A DNA stretch of 64,000 nucleotides, from NCBI GenBank assembly GCA_965249765.1, contig CBDFMR010000004.1, forward strand, positions 346,443 through 410,442. The letters run 5' to 3'. The notes under the pieces were generated by a model. The model was given only the letters and a program-made list of their open reading frames with translations, was not told the origin of the DNA and did not search any database. Positions within the stretch are counted from its first letter, which is position 1; every line of letters begins with the position of its first letter. Positions 34,027 to 42,825 of this stretch are shown piece by piece. Source of the stretch: CBDFMR01 sp965249765 (GTDB lineage Bacteria; Bacteroidota; Bacteroidia; Chitinophagales; Saprospiraceae). The translations under genes were made by a program, and so were the position numbers.

Positions 34027-36001
34027 GTGTGCCCAGCATGGGCAGCTATCGCAAGATAGCTATATATTCTAGAGGGTGAAAGTCCCTTGTGCGCCAGTTT
34101 GACAACTGGAAGCATTAGTAAGCTGCAAGGGCGTAGGGGGTGACCCTTGGTCTGAAGGAAGCAGGACTACAAAGGTCGGACCTAACGAACAGGAACTAGA
34201 TACAGAGGCTATTATAGCTGGGTAAGCAAGCACAACTTTGTAAAGCCCAATGAATAACCAAAAGCTATTGTAGTAGATCTAGTAGGTGTCGACTGAAAGA
34301 ATTTGCTCTTACCTGGGGAGATCTTAGAATGAGTTGATCATTATGAGAAGTCAGCCGAGGTCATAGTACCAAAAGTAACGAGCGAGGATTGTTAAACCAT
34401 ACCCTCGAAGGACTCACAACTTGGGAAGGACTGAACATTAAATCACGTCTGGATTCACTATGGAATCAATGATAGCCATGGTCTAGAAGGACAGAAAAGA
34501 AAAAATGAATTGATAGCAAAAATCTTACAAGATAACTGACTGTTCCCATAGGGGCAATGTCCTGAGGACATTGAAAGGAAGGCACCGCAAAGCGGATGGG
34601 TTGATTATAAAGCCTACCGACGAGTGGTAGGAAATAAAGGGTCATGCGGAGTAGATGGTATGGGAGTATCTGAACTGCAAGAATATCTATCAATCCACCA
34701 GAGCAATCTGTTGCGAGAGATTCTATCAGATGGGTACTTACCGCAGGCTATCAGAGGAGTAGAAATTCCAAAGTCAAATGATGAACGAAAGGTCCCGAAG
34801 GGTGAATGTCTGGGAGACATTCAATTGAGAGAACCGCGAAGCGGGTGGGTTTGGCGCCTGTTAGGGATCCCCACTGTAGTGGACAGATGGCTACAACAAG
34901 CAGTTAGTCAACAGCTGATGACGAGATTCGAGTTAGAATTTTCGAAATACAGCTACGGCTTTCGTCCAAAGAAGAACATGCAACAAGCGGTGATACAATC
35001 CCTCGCCTATATCAATGAAGGATATAGCGATATTGTAGATATAGACTTGAGTAAGTTCTTCGATGAAGTAGCACATTATAAGATACTACAGCTCATTTAT
35101 GAGAAGGTGAAATGCGTGACCACGTTGGGGCTGATCCGCAAATGGTTACAAGTACCGATACTTATTAATGGGAAGCTACACAAACGACGTAAAGGGTTGC
35201 CGCAAGGAAGTCCTCTGAGTCCATTACTATCCAATATTATGTTGGATCAACTAGATAAATACCTAGAAAAAAGAGGGTATAGATTTATCCGCTATGCTGA
35301 CGACTTTAGTATCTACACAAGATCAAAATCGAAAGCGAAATCTATTGGGAATAATGTTTATCTCTTTCTGAGAGATAAACTAGCACTTAAAATCAATGGG
35401 GAGAAAAGCGGAATAAGAAGACCATCCACATTCAAAGTATTAGGACACTGTTTCACTTCGGTATATAAGAAAGGGAGCAAAGGACAATATCAGTTGGTAG
35501 TGAGTAAAAGTAGTTGGGAAGAACTAAAGAGAAAGCTCAAAAGAGCAACCAAGAAAACGATAGGGTATACTTTCAAAGAACGACTGTGGTCAGTTAAATT
35601 AATCTATCAAGGATGGATTAATAACTACAGATTAGCAAATATTTGTACAAAGCTAAAGAAGGTAGATGAGTGGCTGCGCAATCGATTGCGATACTGTATC
35701 TGGCATGACTGGAAAAAGCTTGAGCGAAAACGTAAGAACCTGATCAGACTTGGAGTGGAAGAAGGAATAGCTTATGCGTGGAGTAGAACAAGAATGGGAG
35801 GATGGGCAGTAGCTCAAAGTCCTATACTTGGGACTACTATTAAAGTGTCACATCTCAAACGCAGAGGTTATGTTCCTATGATAGACTACTACTCAAAATT
35901 CAATGTTTCGATTTAGTGAACCGCCGTATACGAGACCCGTATGTACGGTGGTGTGAGAGGTGCACCCCATCAGTTATCGCTGGTGGGGCCATCTACTCGA
36001 T
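34027..36001 (+). mobile_element. Group IIC intron E with reverse transcriptase/maturase
   Basis: 1975 bp. The first ~405 bp match introns B/D; then instead of the short ORF-less domain IV it has ~1.5 kb with an intron-encoded protein, and then domains V-VI (GAACCGCCGTATACGAGACC, ending in CTACTCGAT). It is antisense to the cassette genes. The boundaries restore TTGT|T in the attC-like site. Confidence 0.9.
34624..35916 (+). CDS. ltrA: Group II intron reverse transcriptase/maturase, IIC class
   Basis: 430 residues. RT motifs: NKGSCGVDGM (RT-0/1), RLLGIPTVVDRWLQQAV, YSYGFRPKKNMQQAV, DIVDIDLSKFFDEV, GLPQGSPLSPLLSNIML and the catalytic box YADDFSIY. The maturase (X) domain follows (IYQGWINNYRLANI, LRYCIWHDWKKLERKRKN, ending MIDYYSKF). 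There is no En nuclease domain, as in class C enzymes, which need target hairpins. GTG 34624 is the likely start; upstream in the same frame are stops at 34537 and 34549, so the usual first ~20 residues may be lost. It could drive the ORF-less introns A-D in trans. Confidence 0.9.
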   Translation: MVGNKGSCGVDGMGVSELQEYLSIHQSNLLREILSDGYLPQAIRGVEIPKSNDERKVPKGECLGDIQLREPRSGWVWRLLGIPTVVDRWLQQAVSQQLMTRFELEFSKYSYGFRPKKNMQQAVIQSLAYINEGYSDIVDIDLSKFFDEVAHYKILQLIYEKVKCVTTLGLIRKWLQVPILINGKLHKRRKGLPQGSPLSPLLSNIMLDQLDKYLEKRGYRFIRYADDFSIYTRSKSKAKSIGNNVYLFLRDKLALKINGEKSGIRRPSTFKVLGHCFTSVYKKGSKGQYQLVVSKSSWEELKRKLKRATKKTIGYTFKERLWSVKLIYQGWINNYRLANICTKLKKVDEWLRNRLRYCIWHDWKKLERKRKNLIRLGVEEGIAYAWSRTRMGGWAVAQSPILGTTIKVSHLKRRGYVPMIDYYSKFNVSI

Positions 36002-36011
36002 TGTGCTGTCG

Positions 36012-36851
36012 TTATTCTTCTTTTCCTGTAAATTCAATCATGGTATCCTTATCAATTTTGCGCATAAATTCTCGATATAATAGTGGTTTATCGATTTCAG
36101 AACAAAGTTTCATTAATGAATTGTTTATTTCATGAATAAAAATGAAAGGTTGTGTTGGGTAAACCACTCCTTTGCCGTCTTTTATGTTATTAAGCAATAA
36201 ACTGTGTACATCAATAACGGTATCCATCATTTTCTTTATGATTTTTTCAGTAATTACTAGATCTTCGATTGGTCTTGCGCTCCTACTTTGTTGTCTTGTC
36301 AGGTTTAATATTTCTTTTAGAATTTCTTTTTCTGTTCTTTCAACACTATTGGTCGTTACTTGGGTTGAGTTTAAAATCTCGTTTACTTTCTGTTCTAACC
36401 TAGGCCACCACACTTCAAATACCTCATCTAATACTGATTCATTCAATTTTGATTCCTCTGCTGTGGAATTTATCACCTTAATAAGTTTTTTAAAGTCCTC
36501 TTTTTCGAATTTAGTTGCTTGAAAACTTGTTAATGGGCCAGTTAACTGTGAACTATCAAAATCAAAGAGTATAGTACATACATTTGAATTTCCAAGATTC
36601 TTAGATAAAGCTCCTGCTTCAAATAATATCCAAGGTCTATTAATATTCTCTTTTGTCAAACATACAATCCCTACTTTTGCATTCTCAAGTTCATTTGCAA
36701 TATCGGTTGACCATCTTGTTCCCTTTTCAATATCATTTGGGGTAAAGTAAGGTTTAGCAAACTGTAATACTCTTGGAAGCCATTCACTTATTTCTTCAGC
36801 AAGTTTTTGGCTAAGATCACCACTCCAACTTATAAATATTTTTGAATTCAT
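36012..36851 (-). CDS. TIR-domain protein
   Basis: 279 residues. N-terminal TIR domain (KIFISWSGDLSQKLAEEI to about residue 130) with the conserved Glu78 in WILFEAGALSK, the position of the NADase catalytic residue. The rest is a helical region with no known motif (residues 150-279). Bacterial TIR proteins often act in anti-phage defence by degrading NAD+ or making cyclic ADP-ribose signals; here no partner gene (for example ThsA) is adjacent. Single-gene cassette; the IS4-like element is inserted just upstream of its ATG. Confidence 0.85.
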   Translation of the reverse strand: MNSKIFISWSGDLSQKLAEEISEWLPRVLQFAKPYFTPNDIEKGTRWSTDIANELENAKVGIVCLTKENINRPWILFEAGALSKNLGNSNVCTILFDFDSSQLTGPLTSFQATKFEKEDFKKLIKVINSTAEESKLNESVLDEVFEVWWPRLEQKVNEILNSTQVTTNSVERTEKEILKEILNLTRQQSRSARPIEDLVITEKIIKKMMDTVIDVHSLLLNNIKDGKGVVYPTQPFIFIHEINNSLMKLCSEIDKPLLYREFMRKIDKDTMIEFTGKEE

Positions 36852-36857
36852 TTATGA

Positions 36858-38208
36858 ACAATAGTCCGTGAAGGTTAATGGGACACACATTAGTAAAACA
36901 TATAATATAAAAAGATAAATGCGTACATTGGATATTCCCAATGCAGTTTTCAAAATCGACAGAAAATGGAAACTCAAGACGCATTTATCAGAGGTCAAGA
37001 CCTCATAGAAGTAATATTACAGAAAATGCCTAATATTTCGAAATGGCAATTAGAGTTTATGAAAGGAATCTTCCTTTTAAATCTTTCGATGCATGGCCGA
37101 TTCAATTTCATGCAAATGGGTAGAGAAGGATCTTTTAATGAGCAGACCTATAGGAATAATTTTGAGAAAGACTTTGATTATATGTCTTTCAATTCCTCTG
37201 TGGTCGTACAACAAAGTAGTGGAGATGTTATAATTGGATTTGATCCTTCCTTTATTTCTAAAAGTGGTAATAAGACACCTGAATTAGGCATGTTTTACTC
37301 TGGGTGCGCTTCTCGCTGCAAGAAGGGTTTGGAGATTGGTGGGTTGGCCGTCATAGATTTACATCAACATACCGCATATCATTTAGAGGCGATTCAGACG
37401 CCATCATCCTTCGAAGATATGACCTTAGTGGATTATTATGCAAAATTAATTCTCGATAGAGCCACAGCTTTGACTGCCCTGAGCCGCATATTAGTTGTAG
37501 ATGGATATTTTGCAAAACAGAATTTCGTGAATCCCATATGTGATCAAACGGATTTAGTTGTAGTATGTCGTCTTAGAGATGATGCCAATTTGAGATATCG
37601 TTTCAATGGTAAGCAAAGTGGAAAAGGCCGCCCTAAGAAATACGGAGCTAAGGTGGATCTTTCCAAAATAGATAAGCGTGTTTTTAAAAAAGAATGTGAT
37701 GACGCACAATTGACAATATATTCAGCGGTAGTATACTCCGTCTCTCTAAAGCGAAACATTAGAGTTGCCTATACCGAATTTAAAGATACCCATGGTAAAG
37801 TAAGAGCTACTAAACTGTTCTTTAGTACTGATGTCAATATAAATGGAATAGACATCGTAAAGTATTACAAAGCTCGATTCCAAATTGAATATTTGTATCG
37901 AGATGCGAAGCAATTTACAGGACTACAGCATGGACAATCCAGAAGTCTTTCGAAAATGAACAATCACTTCAATATCAGCCTCACCTCCGTGTCCATAGGC
38001 AAAGTACTATTAAGAGATCAAATTCCTAAAGACGAAAAAGTCAGTCTGTCAATAGCTGATATATGCACTGAATTGAAAAATAGAAAAATGATTTATAGAG
38101 TTTTTTCAAAGTATGGTCTCGACCATACCTTTATAAAAGTCCACCCTAACTATCATCAACTACTAAATTATGGTAAAATCGCCGCTTAATTCCTTAACGG
38201 ACTATTGT
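36858..38208 (+). mobile_element. IS4-like element with ATGA target duplication
   Basis: Terminal inverted repeats ACAATAGTCCGTGAAGG and ACAATAGTCCGTTAAGG (right end reversed). ATGA lies at both flanks (36854-36857 and 38209-38212). 1351 bp. It sits between the TIR gene start and attC-like site 16. Confidence 0.85.
36966..38189 (+). CDS. DDE transposase of the IS4-like element
   Basis: 407 residues. First catalytic Asp in VIIGFDPSFISKSG, second in ILVVDGYFAKQNF, and Glu in the Y-2-E-like segment RFQIEYLYRDAKQFTGLQHG. An insertion rich in Lys (GKQSGKGRPKKYGAKV) lies between. Best fit is the IS4 superfamily; the subgroup is not decided. Confidence 0.85.
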   Translation: METQDAFIRGQDLIEVILQKMPNISKWQLEFMKGIFLLNLSMHGRFNFMQMGREGSFNEQTYRNNFEKDFDYMSFNSSVVVQQSSGDVIIGFDPSFISKSGNKTPELGMFYSGCASRCKKGLEIGGLAVIDLHQHTAYHLEAIQTPSSFEDMTLVDYYAKLILDRATALTALSRILVVDGYFAKQNFVNPICDQTDLVVVCRLRDDANLRYRFNGKQSGKGRPKKYGAKVDLSKIDKRVFKKECDDAQLTIYSAVVYSVSLKRNIRVAYTEFKDTHGKVRATKLFFSTDVNINGIDIVKYYKARFQIEYLYRDAKQFTGLQHGQSRSLSKMNNHFNISLTSVSIGKVLLRDQIPKDEKVSLSIADICTELKNRKMIYRVFSKYGLDHTFIKVHPNYHQLLNYGKIAA

Positions 38209-38233
38209 ATGAATATTTATTATTTTTTAATGC

Positions 38234-38430
38234 AGCACAACGCCTGGCTAAGAAACGTAGGGGAGTTTAAAATGCTGCCCTTGCAGTTTACCACTTAGCC
38301 AAGCCAAATATTTTTATAATTTACTTTACTTTTTTCATTATCAAAATTTTGGTTTGGCGGACTATCCAAAAGCTCTGAATTTTCAGATACTACCGAACCC
38401 CTATGTTTTCTTAGCCCTTGTTGTATGCCG
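38234..38430 (-). other. attC-like site 16 (very long, 197 bp)
   Basis: GCACAACGCCTGGCTAAG + AAACGTAGGGG on the left pairs with CCCCTATGTTTTCTTAGCC + CTTGTTGTATGC on the right, with a loop of about 130 bp. The 3' end of the methyltransferase gene below is inside the right arm. Confidence 0.72.
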
Positions 38431-39553
38431 TGCCATTTTTTCTTTTTGTAGCAGACTGTTTCGGTTTACCACCGTGCGTGGGGCAGACATACTCTTTGGC
38501 AAGTTTTGGTTTGTGTGATTGGTCTTCCTGAGCGACTTGGCAATGTGTATGGCTGTTAGGGTTGTTTGCAATTAAATCAGACAATGACTGACCAATATGC
38601 CACATTAATACAGGAGGAACAGCATTACCAATTGCTCTATACTGTCTGTTTTCTGATACAGAATCTAGTTTGAATGAAGTAGGGAATGATTGGATGCTTG
38701 CAGCTTCACGTGGGGTAAACCTTCTATACTTTTTGTTAATCATTAATACAGGGTCAGTACTGTTTAGACTAACTTTTGATAAATGAGAACTTATTGTGTT
38801 ACAAGGTTCATCTAGGTTTTGAGCACGGCCTTTGTTCATTTTTGCTTTAACTCTTAACATCCCATCAACTGCCTTTTGACTAAAAAACCACTTTTCATCT
38901 TCATTTGCGTCTACATCAATTACGGTCTTGAGAGGAACTCTTGAACCGTTTAAAGTGGTTTCAGAGGGGAAATTGAAATAAGCAAAATCTTCATAGAACT
39001 TGAAACCTACGATAAACACTCTTTGTCTTTTTTGTGGAATCCCAAATTCCGAAGAGTTAAATAATTTGTATTTCACATGATAACCTGCTTTTTCAAATTC
39101 TTTTATGATCATAGGAAAGGCTTTTCCTTTGTTTGCAGATAATAATCCTTTTACGTTTTCAGCAATAAAGAACCTAGGAGTATTAGTTTTTAATGCTTTT
39201 ACCATTTCAAAGAACAACTTACCCCTATCTTCTTTATAACCTAATCTTGGAGGGTTTTGAGCACTTATAGAAAATGACTGACAAGGAAAACCGCCAAGTA
39301 ATATGTCATAATCTGGAATTTCATCCAATTTTATCTCGCGAACATCTTTTGTTTCACACTTATGTTTAAAGTTGTCGTTATATACGCTTGTTGCGTATGA
39401 ATCATTATCAACAGCATAAACTACCTCATATGGGAGCGTGGAATATTTTTTCGATAAAAATTCAAATCCTCCTTGAATACCAAGATCCATTCCTCCACAC
39501 CCACAAAAGAATGATGCGACTTTTAATTTTGTATTTCTTTCAATTCTTGCCAT
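38411..39553 (-). CDS. dcm: C5-cytosine DNA methyltransferase 1
   Basis: 380 residues. Motif I is VASFFCGCGGMDLGIQGGF, motif IV GGFPCQSFSIS with the catalytic Cys, motif VI FFIAENVKGLL, motif VIII QKRQRVFIVGF and motif X AIGNAVPPVLM. It methylates cytosine at C5 in a specific sequence. The last five residues (TAYNKG-stop) are encoded by the attC-like core. Its start overlaps the preceding gene by 31 bp. Fourth gene of a restriction-modification operon. Confidence 0.93.
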   Translation of the reverse strand: MARIERNTKLKVASFFCGCGGMDLGIQGGFEFLSKKYSTLPYEVVYAVDNDSYATSVYNDNFKHKCETKDVREIKLDEIPDYDILLGGFPCQSFSISAQNPPRLGYKEDRGKLFFEMVKALKTNTPRFFIAENVKGLLSANKGKAFPMIIKEFEKAGYHVKYKLFNSSEFGIPQKRQRVFIVGFKFYEDFAYFNFPSETTLNGSRVPLKTVIDVDANEDEKWFFSQKAVDGMLRVKAKMNKGRAQNLDEPCNTISSHLSKVSLNSTDPVLMINKKYRRFTPREAASIQSFPTSFKLDSVSENRQYRAIGNAVPPVLMWHIGQSLSDLIANNPNSHTHCQVAQEDQSHKPKLAKEYVCPTHGGKPKQSATKRKNGTAYNKG

Positions 39554-40953
39554 TGTCCTGCTTTTTTTGAAAAACTTAAAGAGAAGTTTTTATCTATATT
39601 TATGTTCCCTTTTTGATGTTCTTCTACTGGGTTTTGAATAATAAAAAGTTTCTTTTCGATGTCGTTAGCCTTTAGGTAATAAATGAAATATCGATCACCT
39701 AAAGTTTGAGCGGTATCCCATTCGTTATGAGTTAATTGCACACGGTTTTGCGTAATTGCCTTTTTTGATCTTGTGGTTTTTACTTCGATGTACCTTTTTA
39801 ATCCTTTGATTTCAATGCTTTGTATATCATAACCCACCCCAAGAGGAGTTGGGATTTTATTTATTAAATGTTGTCTGTTTGAATGCGTTTTTGTCCGCAT
39901 TATTTCATGAATGAGGACAAGACTTTCACCATAGTCACCAATGTCTTTAGTAGTTATTTTTTGCCCACTACCAACTCGGCTATAGTACTCTTGGAAAAGT
40001 GATTTGATTTCTTTGGAGTCGAGGTTATCTAATTGGGGAGTAAAGGCAGCTATATTGGAAGGAGTATTAACAAAGGAAAACCAATTCTCACGCAATTCAG
40101 CAAGTTTTGTTTGATCAATATTTTTCTTTCCTAGGTACGCATCATATAGCTTAAAGCGCTGTTTATTCTTAACATGGTACTCTATGGCATTTTTGTTGCT
40201 CTCATTTAAAAAGTAGTAACGTCCAACTCCCTTATGATTAAGAATATTAGCATAGACCATATAGTCAAGGATGTCACCTGCTTGGCGTTCAACATCGCCC
40301 TTGCTAATGAGTTTCCCATTATTATCTCTTAATTGATCATATTCATAAAAGTATTCTGTTTTCTGGCTTCTATTATCCAAAATCAATTTAGCAACTTCTT
40401 GAGGTAGCTTTCCATCACGAGTTACTCGTAAGTCAAAGAAAGCGCAATAGGTTAGTTCTTCCTTAGTTAAACTCATTTGCTTACCAAGTATTTTCTCACC
40501 CTCCCTCAATATATTAATAATGTACGCACATGGTTTGAAATTTATTTTATTTTCAAGTTGGGGGGTTAAGTAATCGGATCGGATGTATCCCCCGGGGTAT
40601 TGAAAAGTTAACAGGAAGTAATTGAAAAACTCATCTAAATATTGATTTTTGGCTAGCCTTTTGGCAGTTTCGCCAGCTCTTAGTTTTCCATCTTCTGATT
40701 GTATAAATCCAAAAAATGTAGAAATTTCAGTTCTCCAATTGTCAATTGTTTTTTTTGTTAATGACTTGTTCTTTTTGAAATTGAGAAGTACGTCATTCAA
40801 TTCTGTGTCAAACTGTTTTTTTGGCGCTGCTTCTAAATTTGATATTGATGTTGCTACATATAAAAGAACCTCTTCAACATCTGTTTTAAACCTTGATCTA
40901 ACGTGGTGTAATCTGAAAAAATATTTATCTGGAATTTCATACATTTTCTTCAA
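39523..40953 (-). CDS. Restriction endonuclease candidate with DUF3883 domain
   Basis: 476 residues. The last ~120 residues form a DUF3883 domain, a PD-(D/E)xK nuclease fold: GVGYDIQSIEIKG supplies the Asp and RYIEVKTTRS the ExK motif. The N-terminal two thirds are helical and probably bind DNA. It lies between two C5 methyltransferase genes and overlaps both (31 and 17 bp), which fits a Type II restriction enzyme. Enzyme activity is inferred. Confidence 0.78.
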   Translation of the reverse strand: MKKMYEIPDKYFFRLHHVRSRFKTDVEEVLLYVATSISNLEAAPKKQFDTELNDVLLNFKKNKSLTKKTIDNWRTEISTFFGFIQSEDGKLRAGETAKRLAKNQYLDEFFNYFLLTFQYPGGYIRSDYLTPQLENKINFKPCAYIINILREGEKILGKQMSLTKEELTYCAFFDLRVTRDGKLPQEVAKLILDNRSQKTEYFYEYDQLRDNNGKLISKGDVERQAGDILDYMVYANILNHKGVGRYYFLNESNKNAIEYHVKNKQRFKLYDAYLGKKNIDQTKLAELRENWFSFVNTPSNIAAFTPQLDNLDSKEIKSLFQEYYSRVGSGQKITTKDIGDYGESLVLIHEIMRTKTHSNRQHLINKIPTPLGVGYDIQSIEIKGLKRYIEVKTTRSKKAITQNRVQLTHNEWDTAQTLGDRYFIYYLKANDIEKKLFIIQNPVEEHQKGNINIDKNFSLSFSKKAGQWQELKEIQN

Positions 40954-41983
40954 GTTGATTTAGAATTGATATAGCCATTTTTTTTGCCAAAATCGGAGGA
41001 ACAGCATTTCCAACTTGTTTATATTGACTCGTTTTACTTCCTAGAAAGATGAAATCATCTTCAAAAGATTGAATCCTAGCACTTTCCCTCACAGTTGGAA
41101 CCCGATTATACTTATAATGAAAATGATGTCTATGCCCTGTGTCAATTGTAAAACTTGGTTTTTGACTGTTTAATCTTGTCCATGCAATGTTCACCTTTCT
41201 TGTTTCCCTAAATTCTTCAGGTAAGCTTTTATAATTTCCACCATCAGGAACCATTGCAATAATCTCTACAGTTTTTTCGCTATGATTTGTTATCTCATGA
41301 TTGAAAATAGCTTTAGAACCATTTCTAATTTGTTTTTGAAAATTAGACAAAGGAGAATTTGGGTAAACTGAACCATCTTTTAAGCTATTCTTTGTTAAAT
41401 CAGAAATTGCATCAGATGAGCTAATATGTTCAAGTGTATCAGCTTTGGGAAACTCAAAACGATGACCATTTTTATATCCGACAAAAAATGCCCTTTTACG
41501 ATTTTGAGGTACACCATAATTAGATGCCAATAAGGTTTGGGTGTTTACGGTGTAGCCTATTCTTTCAAAATCTCTTTTTATTTTCTCTTTTACTATCCCT
41601 TTTCCCATAGACATGATATTAGGAACATTTTCCATTAAAAATGCATTTGGTTTGTAAAAGTCCACAAATTGGACAAAGGATTTATAAAGTTCGTTTCGTT
41701 CATCTTCAATAATTCTTTTACCTGCTATTGAAAACCCTTGACATGGAGGCCCTCCGATAATTATATCAGCCTTGGTTATTCCAGTTTTTGATGAGATCGA
41801 TTCAGGTGATTCATTGTATAAATCAGCGACAATTCCATGTGAGCCTTTATGATTTTTATTAAAAGTATTTATAGCATCTTTCCAATGATCTATTCCTAAT
41901 ACTATATCATATCCAGCATCAATAAAGCCTTGTGATAAGCCACCACATCCGCAAAAAAGGTCAATTACTGTTTTTTTACTCAT
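40937..41983 (-). CDS. dcm: C5-cytosine DNA methyltransferase 2
   Basis: 348 residues. Motifs: I VIDLFCGCGGLSQGF, IV GGPPCQGFSIAGK, VI FLMENVPNIMSMG, VIII QNRKRAFFVGY and X QVGNAVPPILA. Two different C5 enzymes in one operon suggest an asymmetric recognition site that needs one enzyme per strand. Overlaps the HTH gene by 4 bp. Confidence 0.93.
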   Translation of the reverse strand: MSKKTVIDLFCGCGGLSQGFIDAGYDIVLGIDHWKDAINTFNKNHKGSHGIVADLYNESPESISSKTGITKADIIIGGPPCQGFSIAGKRIIEDERNELYKSFVQFVDFYKPNAFLMENVPNIMSMGKGIVKEKIKRDFERIGYTVNTQTLLASNYGVPQNRKRAFFVGYKNGHRFEFPKADTLEHISSSDAISDLTKNSLKDGSVYPNSPLSNFQKQIRNGSKAIFNHEITNHSEKTVEIIAMVPDGGNYKSLPEEFRETRKVNIAWTRLNSQKPSFTIDTGHRHHFHYKYNRVPTVRESARIQSFEDDFIFLGSKTSQYKQVGNAVPPILAKKMAISILNQLEENV

Positions 41984-42321
41984 CTGTCTTTAAATTCTAT
42001 TTGACCTTGTTTAAGATTCTTTTTCTTTAAGTATTGGATTTTTTCTTCTGCTACTTTTAAAATTTCATCAGAGTTATCTTCTTCGATTAGTTGGTATGCT
42101 ACCTTATCACTAAAAAGAATTAGACTTAGTTCCTTTTCTTTTTCATCAAATAATTCAGCAAGAATTGGTAACATATCTTTATTTGCGCTTCTTTCTCCTC
42201 TTTCTATTTTACTTAAAGTAGAAGGGTCAAGATCTAACACAGAAGCCACTTTTCTAAGTGGTAATCTGTGTTCCTCTCTTAGTTTTTTGATGTGTTCACC
42301 AAATGATTCATTGACTGTCAT
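41980..42321 (-). CDS. XRE-family controller protein of the restriction-modification operon
   Basis: 113 residues: HTH (LPLRKVASVLDLDPSTLSKI, residues ~20-45) then a helical tail. As the first gene of the operon it resembles C-proteins that time restriction after methylation. A GGACA/TGTCC palindrome lies 31-45 bp before its start codon and is the best operator candidate. Confidence 0.82.
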   Translation of the reverse strand: MTVNESFGEHIKKLREEHRLPLRKVASVLDLDPSTLSKIERGERSANKDMLPILAELFDEKEKELSLILFSDKVAYQLIEEDNSDEILKVAEEKIQYLKKKNLKQGQIEFKDR

Positions 42322-42351
42322 CTTGCTTTATTGTTCTTGAAAAATTATTCA

Positions 42352-42366
42352 GGACATTAATTGTCC
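42352..42366 (-). promoter_or_regulatory. Candidate operator of the restriction-modification operon
   Basis: GGACATTAATTGTCC, two 5-bp arms (GGACA/TGTCC) around an AT spacer, 31 bp upstream of the XRE gene start. Confidence 0.45.
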
Positions 42367-42507
42367 AAATTTAAGAGTTTAAATTGAACATTAGCAGTAA
42401 AGCGTGGGAAAATTTTAGCTCTTTTGGTTTTTTGGGGTGGGCTTTGTGCGTTGGCAAAAACCAAATGTGCTAAAATGTGCGGTGGGTTTTTACTCTACAC
42501 ACATGGC

Positions 42508-42643
42508 ATACAACGGTTTGGCTATGCTTAGTTGCGATAATTTAGCACTTAACTTTCTAAGTAAAAAACCAAGTTGGAAAATTCAGAAATTTTTCCAAAG
42601 TGGCACAGAATTAAGCAATTAAGTATAGCCGTTGTTGTAGCCA
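42508..42643 (-). other. attC-like site 17
   Basis: 136 bp: ATACAACGGTTTGGCTATGC left, AGTATAGCCGTTGTTGTAGC right; GGCTAT pairs with ATAGCC, AGTTGC with GCAATT nearby. AAC and TTGTT cores outside. Confidence 0.72.
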
Positions 42644-42648
42644 GTTTT

Positions 42649-42825
42649 CTATTCCGGTTTGACAAATATTCTCTCCAATATTGGTGTAATTAGAGTAAAA
42701 AAGATTAAAACAATAGAAGCCAGTTTATGGCTATAGTTCTTCCACTGAATCTCGAAAAAATCACCAAAAGTAAAAACCCAAATACCAAAAGCAATAAAAG
42801 AAATTACTATTTGATAAATAGGAAT
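42649..42825 (-). pseudogene. C-terminal part of a membrane protein, cut by an IS element
   Basis: Minus-strand frame of ~58 codons ending at TAG: IPIYQIVISFIAFGIWVFTF, then a polar stretch, then LASIVLIFFTLITPILERIF. Two hydrophobic segments. Across the IS (43944 onward) the frame may continue as YDFIKLN but no start codon follows, so the gene is broken. Unknown family. Confidence 0.5.

Noticed and set aside
32586..34115. Longer amidohydrolase start at 34115
   Set aside because: The extra 56 codons lie in the intron and attC-like site; ATG 33947 is followed by a clear lipoprotein signal.
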